Position numbers and translations under genes: made by a program. The notes beneath the pieces were generated by a model. The model saw only the letters and a list, made by a program, of their open reading frames with translations. It was not told the DNA's origin and searched no databases. Of a DNA stretch of 47,901 bases, positions 1 to 8,634 are shown piece after piece. Source of the DNA: Pedosphaera sp. (GTDB taxonomy: Bacteria > Verrucomicrobiota > Verrucomicrobiia > Limisphaerales > SXQI01); NCBI GenBank assembly GCA_025359965.1, contig JANYDC010000074.1:1-47901 (forward strand). Direction: 5' to 3'. The number at the start of each line of letters is the position of its first letter. The first letter of the stretch is position 1.

Positions 1-484
1 TAGGCCACGAAATGGGTGGCGACCGTGGTAGGATCGTTGATCATGAGCAGTCCGCCGACGCCCCCTGCCCCCTGCATGGTACCGCTCAGGTCACTGCCCC
101 AGATGTAGCTGCGGACGATGGCATTGGTGTTGTTCCCGTCCAACTCAAGCAGAAGGTTCCAGCCGTCGTAGATGAACCGGTTGTAGGTGGCCGGGGTAGC
201 GCTTGTAAGGGTCAGACTGTTCGAGACCTTCTTCCGGATGGGGGTTGCGGCTTTGCACGAAGAAACCGGGCAGGAGTTCAACCGCTTACAGGGTTGCGGG
301 AATTCAAAAGAGACGCTAACCGAGGGTAGTCCCGCAGTGGCGGGACAACCTCTGGGCTTGTCGATAGAATCTGAGCAGGTTCAGGTTGTCAAATTCTTTG
401 GTGGTGGTCAGGCGTGTGGCAGTTGATTGCTTGAAGGCATTGTGGCTTACCAAAGACGAGTAGGCAAGGTAACCGTAAGCGGCC
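1..484 (-). pseudogene. RHS-repeat protein remnant, frameshifted and internally deleted
   Basis: Read on the minus strand, two frames match RHS repeat proteins. The first frame (about 484 to 316) carries YLAYSSLVSHNAFKQS followed by [14 protein letters not shown], the YD-repeat pattern common in verrucomicrobial RHS proteins, and runs into a TAG at 318-316. The second frame (about 239 to 1) carries IRKKV, then [35 protein letters not shown] and HFVAY-like residues. These are the hallmarks of the region just before the RHS core domain. The stretch normally found between these two parts is missing and the frames differ, so this looks like an internal deletion plus frameshift. No start codon fits. 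The second frame is still open at the window edge, so an intact core or toxin tip may lie outside. The identity is firm; calling it a pseudogene rather than a sequencing frameshift is an inference. Confidence 0.7.
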
Positions 485-512
485 GAGCCAATCCTCCTCG
501 TTGCTAACCAAA

Positions 513-1886
513 TCAGCTTACTTTAGGGGGTTCAAAACCTGGGCGGTAGGTGCGGGAGATGATTTCTTTGTTGGCCTGGTCGTGGTTGGTGAACCGGTGG
601 GCGGCACCGTCCCAACGCAGTTCCTGACCGGGGAAACGGGTGGCTTTGACGGCCAGCAAGGCGGGTTCGGTGATGCGAACGCCGATGTCGAAAGGAGTCC
701 AGAGCGGTTTCTTGGCGCCATGACAGTTGTCGACCCAGTCGGTCCAATGGTTTCGCGGGGCGACCTCGGGCATTGGTTCATTGGATACGACCTTGCCCTT
801 GCGGAAGATGGTGATTTTTCCATCAGCCTCTAGCACTAGCACGCCGTCCTCGCAAACGACCATGGTGTGATTGGCTCCGAACTTCATGGCAGGCAGGCCG
901 AGTGCGGCAAAGGAGGGCATCAGTCCGGTATCGTTGTAGTGCAGAACGAATTTCTCACGGGCAAATTTTCCGCCTCCGGCATAGGTGATGGTGCTTAGGT
1001 TGTGGCTGGAATGGCCCGTGTTGGCAGCGCGAATGGTGTGGGTGAGCACAGCCTCGGGGGACGGAAGGTCGTAGGCGAAGTAAAGCAGATCAATCAGGTG
1101 GCAGCCCCAGTCGGAGAATTGGCCGCCGCCCGTTTCCCAGAAGGACCGCCAGCGGCGCGGGGCGATTTCATCGGAGTAGGCGATCTCAGCGGTTAGCGGT
1201 CCCAGCCAGAGATCCCAATTCAGAGTGGCGGGCACGGGTTTGGCGGGAGGGTAAGGGCTCCAAGGATCGGCGAAATAATGATTGCGCTCAATACCACCGG
1301 TCCAGATATAGGCCTCCACAGGTCTGCCCAACTGATTCTTGCGCAGGATTTCGACCGACTGCATGCGGCCGGTCAGGCAGGCGCGCTGGTTGCCCATCTG
1401 CGTAACCAGCTCGGGACGGGCGGCAAGGCCCTCTTTGATCATGCGCAATTCATCCAATTGCTGCACCAGGGGTTTCTGTCCGTAGATGTGCTTCCGATGC
1501 TTCATGGCGGTAAGCATCATGGGGCAGTGGTGGAAATCGGGGACGTCGACAATGACGGCATCGAACTGATCAACCCGGCTCGCAAAAGCCTCGCGATAAT
1601 CGGTAACTTTGAAGGAGCCGGGATACTGGGAAGCGACCGGATCAAGCTCGTGGGTGTCGACATCGCAGAAGCCAACGAATTCAGAGCCTGCGTATCCCTT
1701 AAGCTTATCGCGCTGAAGAGAGGCGATTCCGCCTGCGCCAATCTGGAAAATACGCAGTTTGCTGTTCTTATTCGTCTGCGCGCGGGCGGCTGAGGAAAGA
1801 GCTGTTATCCCGGCGGTGAGGATCGCTCCGTTCCTTAAGAAAGTGCGACGAGTGATGGGAGAAGCTGGGGTTTGAATCTCGTTCAT
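513..1886 (-). CDS. Tat-exported Gfo/Idh/MocA-family oxidoreductase
   Basis: The product is a 457-residue NAD(P)-dependent dehydrogenase of the Gfo/Idh/MocA type, acting on sugars or polyols outside the cytoplasm. The N-terminus holds a twin-arginine signal (RRTFLRNG, then a hydrophobic stretch ending SSAARAQ). The Rossmann fold follows with IFQIGAGGIA, and the usual EKP motif is present as YGQKPLVQQ. The C-terminal part contains the family's substrate-side sequences (GGGQFSDWGCHLIDLL). I chose the ATG at 1886, directly before the Tat signal. The frame extends upstream to a GTG at 1925, but that would add residues before the signal. Tat-exported Gfo/Idh proteins are numerous in Verrucomicrobiota and Planctomycetota. 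Specific substrates cannot be read from sequence. The gene stands alone on the minus strand, downstream of the metallopeptidase. Confidence 0.88.
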   Translation of the reverse strand: MNEIQTPASPITRRTFLRNGAILTAGITALSSAARAQTNKNSKLRIFQIGAGGIASLQRDKLKGYAGSEFVGFCDVDTHELDPVASQYPGSFKVTDYREAFASRVDQFDAVIVDVPDFHHCPMMLTAMKHRKHIYGQKPLVQQLDELRMIKEGLAARPELVTQMGNQRACLTGRMQSVEILRKNQLGRPVEAYIWTGGIERNHYFADPWSPYPPAKPVPATLNWDLWLGPLTAEIAYSDEIAPRRWRSFWETGGGQFSDWGCHLIDLLYFAYDLPSPEAVLTHTIRAANTGHSSHNLSTITYAGGGKFAREKFVLHYNDTGLMPSFAALGLPAMKFGANHTMVVCEDGVLVLEADGKITIFRKGKVVSNEPMPEVAPRNHWTDWVDNCHGAKKPLWTPFDIGVRITEPALLAVKATRFPGQELRWDGAAHRFTNHDQANKEIISRTYRPGFEPPKVS

Positions 1887-1981
1887 AGCAAAGGGTGTTG
1901 CGCGTATGATGGATCTAATTGCCACGGGCGCAAGAAAAAGACTTCAGTTTTTGGAAGGCCGACGCTGTTGAGGTCCCATGT

Positions 1982-2716
1982 TCATTTGAGGGCGGCAGAA
2001 TTCTTTTTCAGCCAATATTCGGCCTCCAAATAGTAGGGGCAGACTTTTTGCACTTCACGCCAATAGCGATCGGAATGGTTCATTTGGCGCAGGTGCATGA
2101 GCTCATGGAGGATTAAATAATCCCGCGCAAAAGGAGGTGCCTGGATGAGTCGCCAGTTCAACGAAATAGTCCCTGTGCGCGAGCATGAACCCCAACGGGA
2201 CTTCTGGTTTCGCACGGTGATCCGGTGCACTTTGAGCTGGTTGCTGGCAGCCAACTCAAGCACACGGGAAGGAAATTCCTGAGCGGCCATGCGCCAGAGA
2301 TGTAATCCAATTTCAGAGCGCAGATCGGCGGCAGGGTCTTTCACTTTGATCAACTCGGTTCCGAAGCGAACCGAGGTTTCGACTCCGTCCTCACTCGCTT
2401 CGATTTTGACAAGCTCCCCACGAAAAAGGATCTCCATGCCGAGCATCCATGGGGCCGGTCGGTTGGGATGTGTCGCTAGCTTTTGCAGCTTGTGTTCGAA
2501 CCACGCGACATTGCCTTGAGCGAACTTGCGGGCTTCCGCAAGGGAACCTCCACGCGGAATAGTCACGCGCGCGGAGCCATCGGGGTTCAATCGCAGCAAA
2601 TATCGGCGGGCGCGCGGGTTGCGGATCACCAACATGGAAATTCTTCCCGTGCTCAACCCCAAGTGTTCCTCGGACGCTGACCGGTTATCGCGGAAAAAAT
2701 TCAACCCAAACGGCAT
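1982..2716 (-). CDS. YgjP-like (DUF45/M48-type) metallopeptidase
   Basis: The 244-residue product belongs to the YgjP/DUF45 family of predicted zinc metallopeptidases. The C-terminal signature is complete: RKSRWGSC-like sequence (NQKSRWGSCSRTGTISLNWRL), then HELMHLRQMNHSDRYW, which supplies HExxH plus the downstream histidine. The zinc helix begins near residue 204. Members are soluble and cytoplasmic; their biological substrates are not known. The open frame begins at 2776. I prefer the ATG at 2716 (MPFGLNFF) because the upstream extension is not conserved-looking. A further internal ATG (MLVIRNPRARRYLL) is also possible and lies nearer the usual family start. No clear ribosome binding site decides between them. 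Confidence 0.85.
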   Translation of the reverse strand: MPFGLNFFRDNRSASEEHLGLSTGRISMLVIRNPRARRYLLRLNPDGSARVTIPRGGSLAEARKFAQGNVAWFEHKLQKLATHPNRPAPWMLGMEILFRGELVKIEASEDGVETSVRFGTELIKVKDPAADLRSEIGLHLWRMAAQEFPSRVLELAASNQLKVHRITVRNQKSRWGSCSRTGTISLNWRLIQAPPFARDYLILHELMHLRQMNHSDRYWREVQKVCPYYLEAEYWLKKNSAALK

Positions 2717-2776
2717 GCGGCAATAAAAGAACTTGGGAGGTGTTTGGCAATCAATTCTCCATGCGAGATTGAGCAA

Positions 2777-3082
2777 AGCGACTAAAGCCGAGACCGAGCG
2801 CTGTGGGGTCGATGAGGAGGGAAAGCCGAATTATGATGATTTGAAGAGGAGCGGGTGGGCTTCAAAGGATGGGCGCAACCGAGCGGCGGTGATTCGATCA
2901 GGAGCCAAACCGCCCCAAGGTAGCCTTGTAGGACTCGGCAACAGACCGAACTCCAGCCTTGGCTGGCCGCGCAGAGGCCTGGACTGGAGAGCGCAAGCCC
3001 TTATGGATTTGGGGATGCAGGGGGCATCGAAAACGAATGAAGAAGTCTATGAGCCCACCAGTCAGAACTCCAAGGTGAACAT
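2777..3082. other. Intergenic stretch without a recognised gene
   Basis: This gap of about 300 bases lies between the start of the YgjP-like gene and the end of the TPR-like gene, both on the minus strand. A plus-strand frame of 158 codons and a minus-strand frame of 62 codons run through it, but neither resembles a known protein and the plus frame continues into the back of the TPR-like gene. I see no tRNA, strong terminator or repeat array. It must hold the promoter of the YgjP-like gene at its right-hand neighbour's 3' side, but no clear -35/-10 pair stands out. Confidence 0.4.
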
Positions 3083-4828
3083 TCAAAAACCCCTGACATA
3101 TTCCCCAATCAACTCAATCTCCGATTTTTTCAGGCGTTCTTTGGGAATTGATTTTGCCACCGCCAACGCCTCCTTACTCTTACCGCCAGCAGCGAGAGAC
3201 GCCGCATAAATCCCCTTCCATGCAGGCTTGGCCAACTCCCACACCTGTGTGTCGTCAGTAAAAAGTGGCATGGCTTTGACTCCCTGGTTCGTGCGAAGAT
3301 AGGCCAAGGCCAGTGTTACACGGGCTGAAAGTTGCTCGGGAAACTTCTTATGCAGTGCCTCAGCCGCCTCCAAGGACGAGGCAACCTTCTCCTTCAACAG
3401 GAAGTTATAGTAAAGAGCACTACTGGCCATGACTGGCTCATCCGGCACTTCCTTGGCCAATTTTTGAAACACGTCGCGAATAGGACCAATGTCTTCTGTG
3501 TCTTCCAATACAGAAGATAGATGCCGGTAGGCGTCAACGCGTCCCTCAGGCATTTGCGACATGCGCTCAAAAGCCTGAATGGCTTTTGGGATGTTGCGGG
3601 ATCTTTGAGCCAACCCTCCCAAGTATTCCATCTTGCGAACATCGTTCTCCGAGCTTTGATAGGCCTGCCGCCAGTATATCTCTGAAAGATCCGGTTTATT
3701 AAGCTTTGCCGCAACGATGGCATTCATGCAAAGCAGGTAAAGTGGATCGAGAACTCTCTCCTCGGAAGCCAGTAATGTCTCCATTTCGGCCCACGACTGT
3801 GTCGATTCCAAAGCCTGGAGTCGGAAGGAAAGCAAGGTCATGTCCTGTTGCGCGACCGGAGGCGGGATTACCTTCAGCAAAAGTTTATACTCCTTCCACG
3901 AATTAAGCCAGGCGGCCAAGGCGCGCTTCTCCTCCAATGATCCGTCCTTGTGAGCTCTGATGAGGTTATCAATAGACTTCTCACGGATGGCTGGATTCAA
4001 GCGCATTTTTACGTCTTGAAGAAAAAATATTTCTCCAATGTTCGTTGATTTCCGGTTGGTCAGCATCAATTCAAGCCTCTGCAATTCCGCTGTGGTAATG
4101 TTGGTCTTATTCACCAGCATTTGCATGGCTGGCACTTGATAAAGGTTCGTCTTTCCCTGAAAAACATTGGTCTTCTCAATAAAACCCCAGAGAATCTGCG
4201 ACGCTTCTTCGCGTTCCTTGGGCAGGGGTGAAACCACTAAAAGGCTCGCAACAGTTAATTGGCCCACTTGATTGGTCGATTCCAGTTTCAACGCCTCCTT
4301 GGCAAACCGCAAGGCGCTGGAGCTATCCTCCTGAAGTGCGTAAAACCGAGTGGCCAAAAGCAGCACACGCGCAGTGGGGGGCTTACGCGACATGATTTCC
4401 GACATGAACGGCGCCGCAAGATCGCTTCGCCCCACTCTTAGTGCCACCTCGGCGTATTCAAGACGCTCCTCAGGGGTGCCGCTACCCTTCTTAAAATATT
4501 CCCTCCAGGCCAGAACCCCCTGAGTCGGTAAAATTTTACTGTAGAAGCGCGCTGAGGTTTTCAGAACGCCGGGATCACCGGGACGAAAGCTCCAAGCGCG
4601 GTTAATGGACTCATAGGCTTCCACCCACCGCTCGTCCTGCATTTGTCCGCGGGCTTTCCAGTCATAAAAAAGCGAGGCATACTTGCGCGCCGCGCGAAGT
4701 CCGTAAGGCACCACCAACACGGCCAGAGCGAGGCCGACAATGGAAAGAAGCACAACCCAGCTCCTGGAGGATTTTCCAGTTGGTTTATCGCGGCGCAACG
4801 AATCAGGTTGCTCTTTGGGATTTGTCAT
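3083..4828 (-). CDS. Membrane-anchored TPR-like protein of unknown function
   Basis: A 581-residue protein with a short charged cytoplasmic N-terminus, one membrane segment (about residues 25-45, VVLLSIVGLALAVLVVPYGL) and a long helical outer part. The helical part shows TPR-like periodicity: paired helices with small residues, for example WVEAYESINRAWSFRPGDPG near residue 68, LRFAKEALKLES near 180, and IPKAIQAFERM near 405. It most likely serves as a periplasmic scaffold for other proteins. No catalytic motif is visible. The gene is divergent from the helicase at 4992, with about 160 bases between the two starts. I do not recognise a named family beyond the TPR-like repeats. Confidence 0.8.
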   Translation of the reverse strand: MTNPKEQPDSLRRDKPTGKSSRSWVVLLSIVGLALAVLVVPYGLRAARKYASLFYDWKARGQMQDERWVEAYESINRAWSFRPGDPGVLKTSARFYSKILPTQGVLAWREYFKKGSGTPEERLEYAEVALRVGRSDLAAPFMSEIMSRKPPTARVLLLATRFYALQEDSSSALRFAKEALKLESTNQVGQLTVASLLVVSPLPKEREEASQILWGFIEKTNVFQGKTNLYQVPAMQMLVNKTNITTAELQRLELMLTNRKSTNIGEIFFLQDVKMRLNPAIREKSIDNLIRAHKDGSLEEKRALAAWLNSWKEYKLLLKVIPPPVAQQDMTLLSFRLQALESTQSWAEMETLLASEERVLDPLYLLCMNAIVAAKLNKPDLSEIYWRQAYQSSENDVRKMEYLGGLAQRSRNIPKAIQAFERMSQMPEGRVDAYRHLSSVLEDTEDIGPIRDVFQKLAKEVPDEPVMASSALYYNFLLKEKVASSLEAAEALHKKFPEQLSARVTLALAYLRTNQGVKAMPLFTDDTQVWELAKPAWKGIYAASLAAGGKSKEALAVAKSIPKERLKKSEIELIGEYVRGF

Positions 4829-4991
4829 CGCTAACTCTCAGGGAGATTTACATTTCTTTGCCACAAATGAGCCGATGCAGCAAATACTTAATCGAACGTT
4901 CCTCCCCCAACCTAAGCCTTTTGTGCGTCTGCCCATTGCTTTAGCACGACAACAATCCAAGGCCCGAGCCTGCCCCTAACCCGACCACCCT

Positions 4992-7565
4992 GTGGAACAC
5001 CCTCTTTTTAAACGCCTTTGCAAGCTGGCCGCGCCCACGCCTGACGCCCTCCTAGAAGGGTTTCTCGATTACGTTTCCGAAAAAGGACTGGAGCTTTATC
5101 CAGCCCAAGAGGAAGCCATCCTCGCCATCCTTGAAGGCAAAAATGTCATTCTCAACACCCCGACGGGCTCTGGCAAGTCACTGGTGGCCGCTGCGCTTCA
5201 TTTCATGGCCACCGCGCAAGGCCGCGTCTCCGTATATACCTGCCCCATCAAAGCCCTGGTCAATGAGAAGTTCCTAGCCCTATGCCGCGATTTCGCCCCT
5301 GAGAACGTTGGTATCAGCACCGGTGATGCCACCGTCAACCGCAGCGCCCCCATACTCTGCTGCACTGCGGAAATTCTGGCCAACATCGCATTGCACGAAG
5401 GTGCCGACGCAAAAATCCGTGATGTCGTCATGGATGAATTCCACTATTACAGCGACCGAGATCGTGGTGGTGCCTGGCAGATACCGCTCCTGACCATGCC
5501 TCAGACTCGATTTTTGCTTATTTCCGCAACCATGGGCAATGCGGATTTTTTTGCCCGCGAAATGACAGTCCTCAATGGCATCGAGACTGTCGTGATCCGT
5601 TCAGAGAATCGGCCTGTTCCGCTGGAGTTCAGTTTCACCGAGGAACCTCTGGACAAATTGGTTGAGGAATTGGTGATCACCCAGCGTGCGCCGGTTTACG
5701 TCGTCCATTTCACACAGATGGACGCCTCTCAGACCGCTCAGGACCTGCTCAGCGTCAATTTTTGTACGAAAGAGGAAAAAGCAAAACTAGCCGAGGCCAC
5801 AGCGGGTTTTCGTTTTACGAGCCCTTTTGGGCCTGACATCCGAAAACTGCTTCGCCACGGCATTGGCCTGCACCATGCCGGACTTCTCCCCAAGTACCGC
5901 GTACTGGTTGAACAGTTGGCGCAGCAGGGAATGCTTAAACTTATTTGTGGCACCGACACTCTTGGCGTTGGCGTCAACGTCCCCATCCGCACGGTTCTGT
6001 TGACCAAGCTCGCCAAGTACGATGGCCATAAGACTGCGCTCCTGACCGCGCGTGATTTCCATCAAATCTCCGGTCGCGCAGGGCGGAAAGGATTCGATGA
6101 TATAGGCTACGTGATGGCCCAGGCTCCCGAGCACGTCGTCGAAAACAAAAGATTGGAAAAAAAGGCCGCTGGGGATGATAAAAAGCTCAAAAAACTTGTA
6201 AAAAAGAAAGCTCCAGAAGGTTTCGTGGGCTGGAGCGAGGAAACCTTTCAGCGATTGATCCAATCCAAGGCAGAGCCCTTGGTCTCTCGTTTTCAAATCA
6301 CTCATGGCATGCTGCTCAACGTCCTAGCGCGTCCTGGTGATGGATGTGCGGCGATGCGCGACATCATTGATCGTTCACACGAAACGGCTGCCTCTAAAAA
6401 GCAACTCCGCGACCGCGGCTTCCAGCTATTTCGTGCCTTGGTGGATCGCGGCATCATCCAAATTCGAGCAAGGGGTGACTCCGTCGGCCCCAAGCTTCGC
6501 GTCAACGTTGAGCTTCAGGAGGATTTTTCACTCAACCAAACTCTTTCGCTCTACCTGCTCGACACCCTCAAACTCCTGGACAAAGCCGCGCCTGATTACG
6601 CGCTGGATGTAGTGACCCTGACCGAGGCCATACTTGAGGATCCGGATATCATCATCCGCCGTCAGTTGGATCGCGTAAAATCGGAGCGCATGGCCGAACT
6701 CAAAGCCGAGGGTGTAGAATTTGAGGAACGCCTGCTAAAGCTCGAAGAATGCGAACATCCCAAACCCAAGCGCGAGTTTGTCTACACCACCTTCAACGAG
6801 TTCGCACGCCTTCACCCATGGGTAGGCCAGGAAAACATCCGCCTCAAATCCATCGCCCGCGAAATGTTCGAGCGACTTATGTCGTTCTCCGATTACATCC
6901 GCGATTATGAATTGCAGAAGGTTGAGGGCGTCCTCCTTCGGCACCTGAGCAGCGTGTACAAAGTCCTTCAGCAAACTGTCCCTCCGGAGGCTCACACCGA
7001 GCAATTGGATGACATCATAGCCTTCCTACAAGCCACGCTTCGGAGCGTGGATTCAAGCCTTCTCGACGAATGGCAGAAAATGCGCGATCCGGCTTGGGTG
7101 AAACGCGCCGCCAATTCAGCGAAGGCCGATGAACCCAAACCCCTGACAGTGGACGGCACCACCGACATCACCCGCGACGCAAAAAGTTTTATCGGCCTCA
7201 TTCGCGCCCGTATCTTCCCGATTCTCCGCAGCCTCGGCACTGGATATTACGAAGGCGTTCTTGAACACCTCGACGACCCGAATGATGCCGAAGGCAACCC
7301 ATGGACTCCGCCACGCCTGCGCTCACTTGCCGAAACCTATCTCGCCGACCGCGAACGAATCCGCTTTGATCCCGAGGCCCGACAATCCGCCAACACCCTC
7401 GTCAAACAAACAGAGGACCAAACCGGGTGGCTCGTCGAACAAATCATTGTCGACCCGGAAAGCCTGAACGACTGGACCCTGCGCCTTCGCGTGGACCGCG
7501 CCAAATCCATGGAAGCCGCCAGCCCCTATCTGCAAATGCTCGGCCTCGCGCCAGTGGGTAGTTGA
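4992..7565 (+). CDS. Ski2-like DEAD/DEAH helicase with DUF3516-type C-terminus
   Basis: An 857-residue superfamily 2 RNA/DNA helicase. Motif I is TPTGSGKS (residues 56-63), motif II is DEFH (147-150), motif III SATMGN, and motif [15 protein letters not shown] (about 358-370). The ISGRAGRKG signature places it with the Ski2/Mtr4-like branch. After the helicase core comes a lysine-rich linker (about 390-415) and a long C-terminal region resembling DUF3516, known from bacterial helicases of this class. The start is GTG at 4992; there is no in-frame ATG close by and the N-terminal sequence already aligns well with the Q-motif region ([12 protein letters not shown]). Such proteins are thought to act in RNA processing or decay, but this has not been shown for the bacterial group. 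Confidence 0.9.
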   Translation: MEHPLFKRLCKLAAPTPDALLEGFLDYVSEKGLELYPAQEEAILAILEGKNVILNTPTGSGKSLVAAALHFMATAQGRVSVYTCPIKALVNEKFLALCRDFAPENVGISTGDATVNRSAPILCCTAEILANIALHEGADAKIRDVVMDEFHYYSDRDRGGAWQIPLLTMPQTRFLLISATMGNADFFAREMTVLNGIETVVIRSENRPVPLEFSFTEEPLDKLVEELVITQRAPVYVVHFTQMDASQTAQDLLSVNFCTKEEKAKLAEATAGFRFTSPFGPDIRKLLRHGIGLHHAGLLPKYRVLVEQLAQQGMLKLICGTDTLGVGVNVPIRTVLLTKLAKYDGHKTALLTARDFHQISGRAGRKGFDDIGYVMAQAPEHVVENKRLEKKAAGDDKKLKKLVKKKAPEGFVGWSEETFQRLIQSKAEPLVSRFQITHGMLLNVLARPGDGCAAMRDIIDRSHETAASKKQLRDRGFQLFRALVDRGIIQIRARGDSVGPKLRVNVELQEDFSLNQTLSLYLLDTLKLLDKAAPDYALDVVTLTEAILEDPDIIIRRQLDRVKSERMAELKAEGVEFEERLLKLEECEHPKPKREFVYTTFNEFARLHPWVGQENIRLKSIAREMFERLMSFSDYIRDYELQKVEGVLLRHLSSVYKVLQQTVPPEAHTEQLDDIIAFLQATLRSVDSSLLDEWQKMRDPAWVKRAANSAKADEPKPLTVDGTTDITRDAKSFIGLIRARIFPILRSLGTGYYEGVLEHLDDPNDAEGNPWTPPRLRSLAETYLADRERIRFDPEARQSANTLVKQTEDQTGWLVEQIIVDPESLNDWTLRLRVDRAKSMEAASPYLQMLGLAPVGS

Positions 7566-7584
7566 GCGGCCCAAGGCTGCTTGA

Positions 7585-8634
7585 TCAGTGCTCGTGGCGA
7601 TGGTGGATGTCCGGGTAGTGGGGGTGATAATGCACCAACTCAGGGTGGGCATGCCGATGCGAGTGAGGTGTTTTCTGGGATTCATCAGCGCTATGGACGT
7701 GCTGGTGATGCTCGTCATGCTCATGAAGATGTTCATGCTCTATAGGTTCGTGACGGTGCTCATGTGCATGATGCTCTGACAAATGAAGCCAGACTCCAAA
7801 ACTCATGAACAAAGCAGCCACCCAAAACGCAGACGTTGGTTTGTCCTCTAAAAAGACTATCGCGACGCCTGCCCCAACGAACGGCGCGATTGAGAAATAG
7901 GCGCCGGTCCGCGCGGTGCCTAAGTGTCGCAGAGCCAGCACAAACAGGGTGAGGCTCAGACCGTAGCCCACCAGCCCCAAGAGCCCTGTCACCACTGCCA
8001 GAGTCAGGTTGGGGAGCTTGGCTCCAAGCGCAAATCCCAACCCCGTATTCATTCCCCCTGCAACCAAGCCCTTCAACATAGCTATCTGCACCGGGTCTCC
8101 CGCCGAAACTTTTCGGGTAAGGTTATTGTCGATCGCCCACGCCAGACACGCTGCAACAACCCAGAATGAAGCTTTCGAAATCCCAACCGCCTTGCCACTG
8201 GTGAAGGAAAGGGCGAGGCCTCCTGCTGAGATCAGAACCATTCCGACCGCAATCCACGCATCAAAGTTTTCCTTAAAAACAAACCACGCCAAGACTGCCG
8301 TGAGCACGCCTTCGAGGTTCAAGAGCAAAGAAACGCTGGAAGCGGGAGTCGCAGCCAAACCTAACATCAACATCACGGGACCGGCCACGCCGCCCGCCAG
8401 AATCGCACCAGCCAGCCATGGAGCGTCCTGCCGGCTCACCGCGGCTTCTTTCAATTTTCCTGCGCTTCGCCAGGATCGTTCCAAATAATAAGCGCCCAAC
8501 CCGACGCCGGAACCTAAATACAACAGACCAGCCATCAACACTGGATCGATTTGCGGCAGGAACAGCTTCGCCAGCGGAGTGCTGACTCCAAAGAGCACCG
8601 CTGCAGAAAAAGAATATATGATCCCTTTGGTCAT
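7585..8634 (-). CDS. EamA/DMT-family transporter with histidine-rich C-terminal tail
   Basis: A 349-residue inner-membrane protein with about ten hydrophobic helices arranged as two EamA repeats, starting with IYSFSAAVLFGVSTPLAKLF. The last roughly 65 residues are exceptional: about 25 are histidine, mixed with Glu and Asp (HAHEHRHEP, HDEHHQHVH, HPHYPDIHHRHEH). Such tails usually bind Zn, Ni or Co ions. The family exports or imports small metabolites, so this member may instead move, or be regulated by, a transition metal; that is an inference. Its ATG overlaps the TGA of the upstream dehydrogenase gene in an ATGA, so the two are translationally coupled. It ends 20 bases from the convergent helicase gene. 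Confidence 0.87.
   Translation of the reverse strand: MTKGIIYSFSAAVLFGVSTPLAKLFLPQIDPVLMAGLLYLGSGVGLGAYYLERSWRSAGKLKEAAVSRQDAPWLAGAILAGGVAGPVMLMLGLAATPASSVSLLLNLEGVLTAVLAWFVFKENFDAWIAVGMVLISAGGLALSFTSGKAVGISKASFWVVAACLAWAIDNNLTRKVSAGDPVQIAMLKGLVAGGMNTGLGFALGAKLPNLTLAVVTGLLGLVGYGLSLTLFVLALRHLGTARTGAYFSIAPFVGAGVAIVFLEDKPTSAFWVAALFMSFGVWLHLSEHHAHEHRHEPIEHEHLHEHDEHHQHVHSADESQKTPHSHRHAHPELVHYHPHYPDIHHRHEH

Noticed and set aside
2733..3209. 158-codon plus-strand frame between the YgjP-like and TPR-like genes
   Set aside because: No recognisable domain, runs into the back of the TPR-like gene, and codon use is not native-like.
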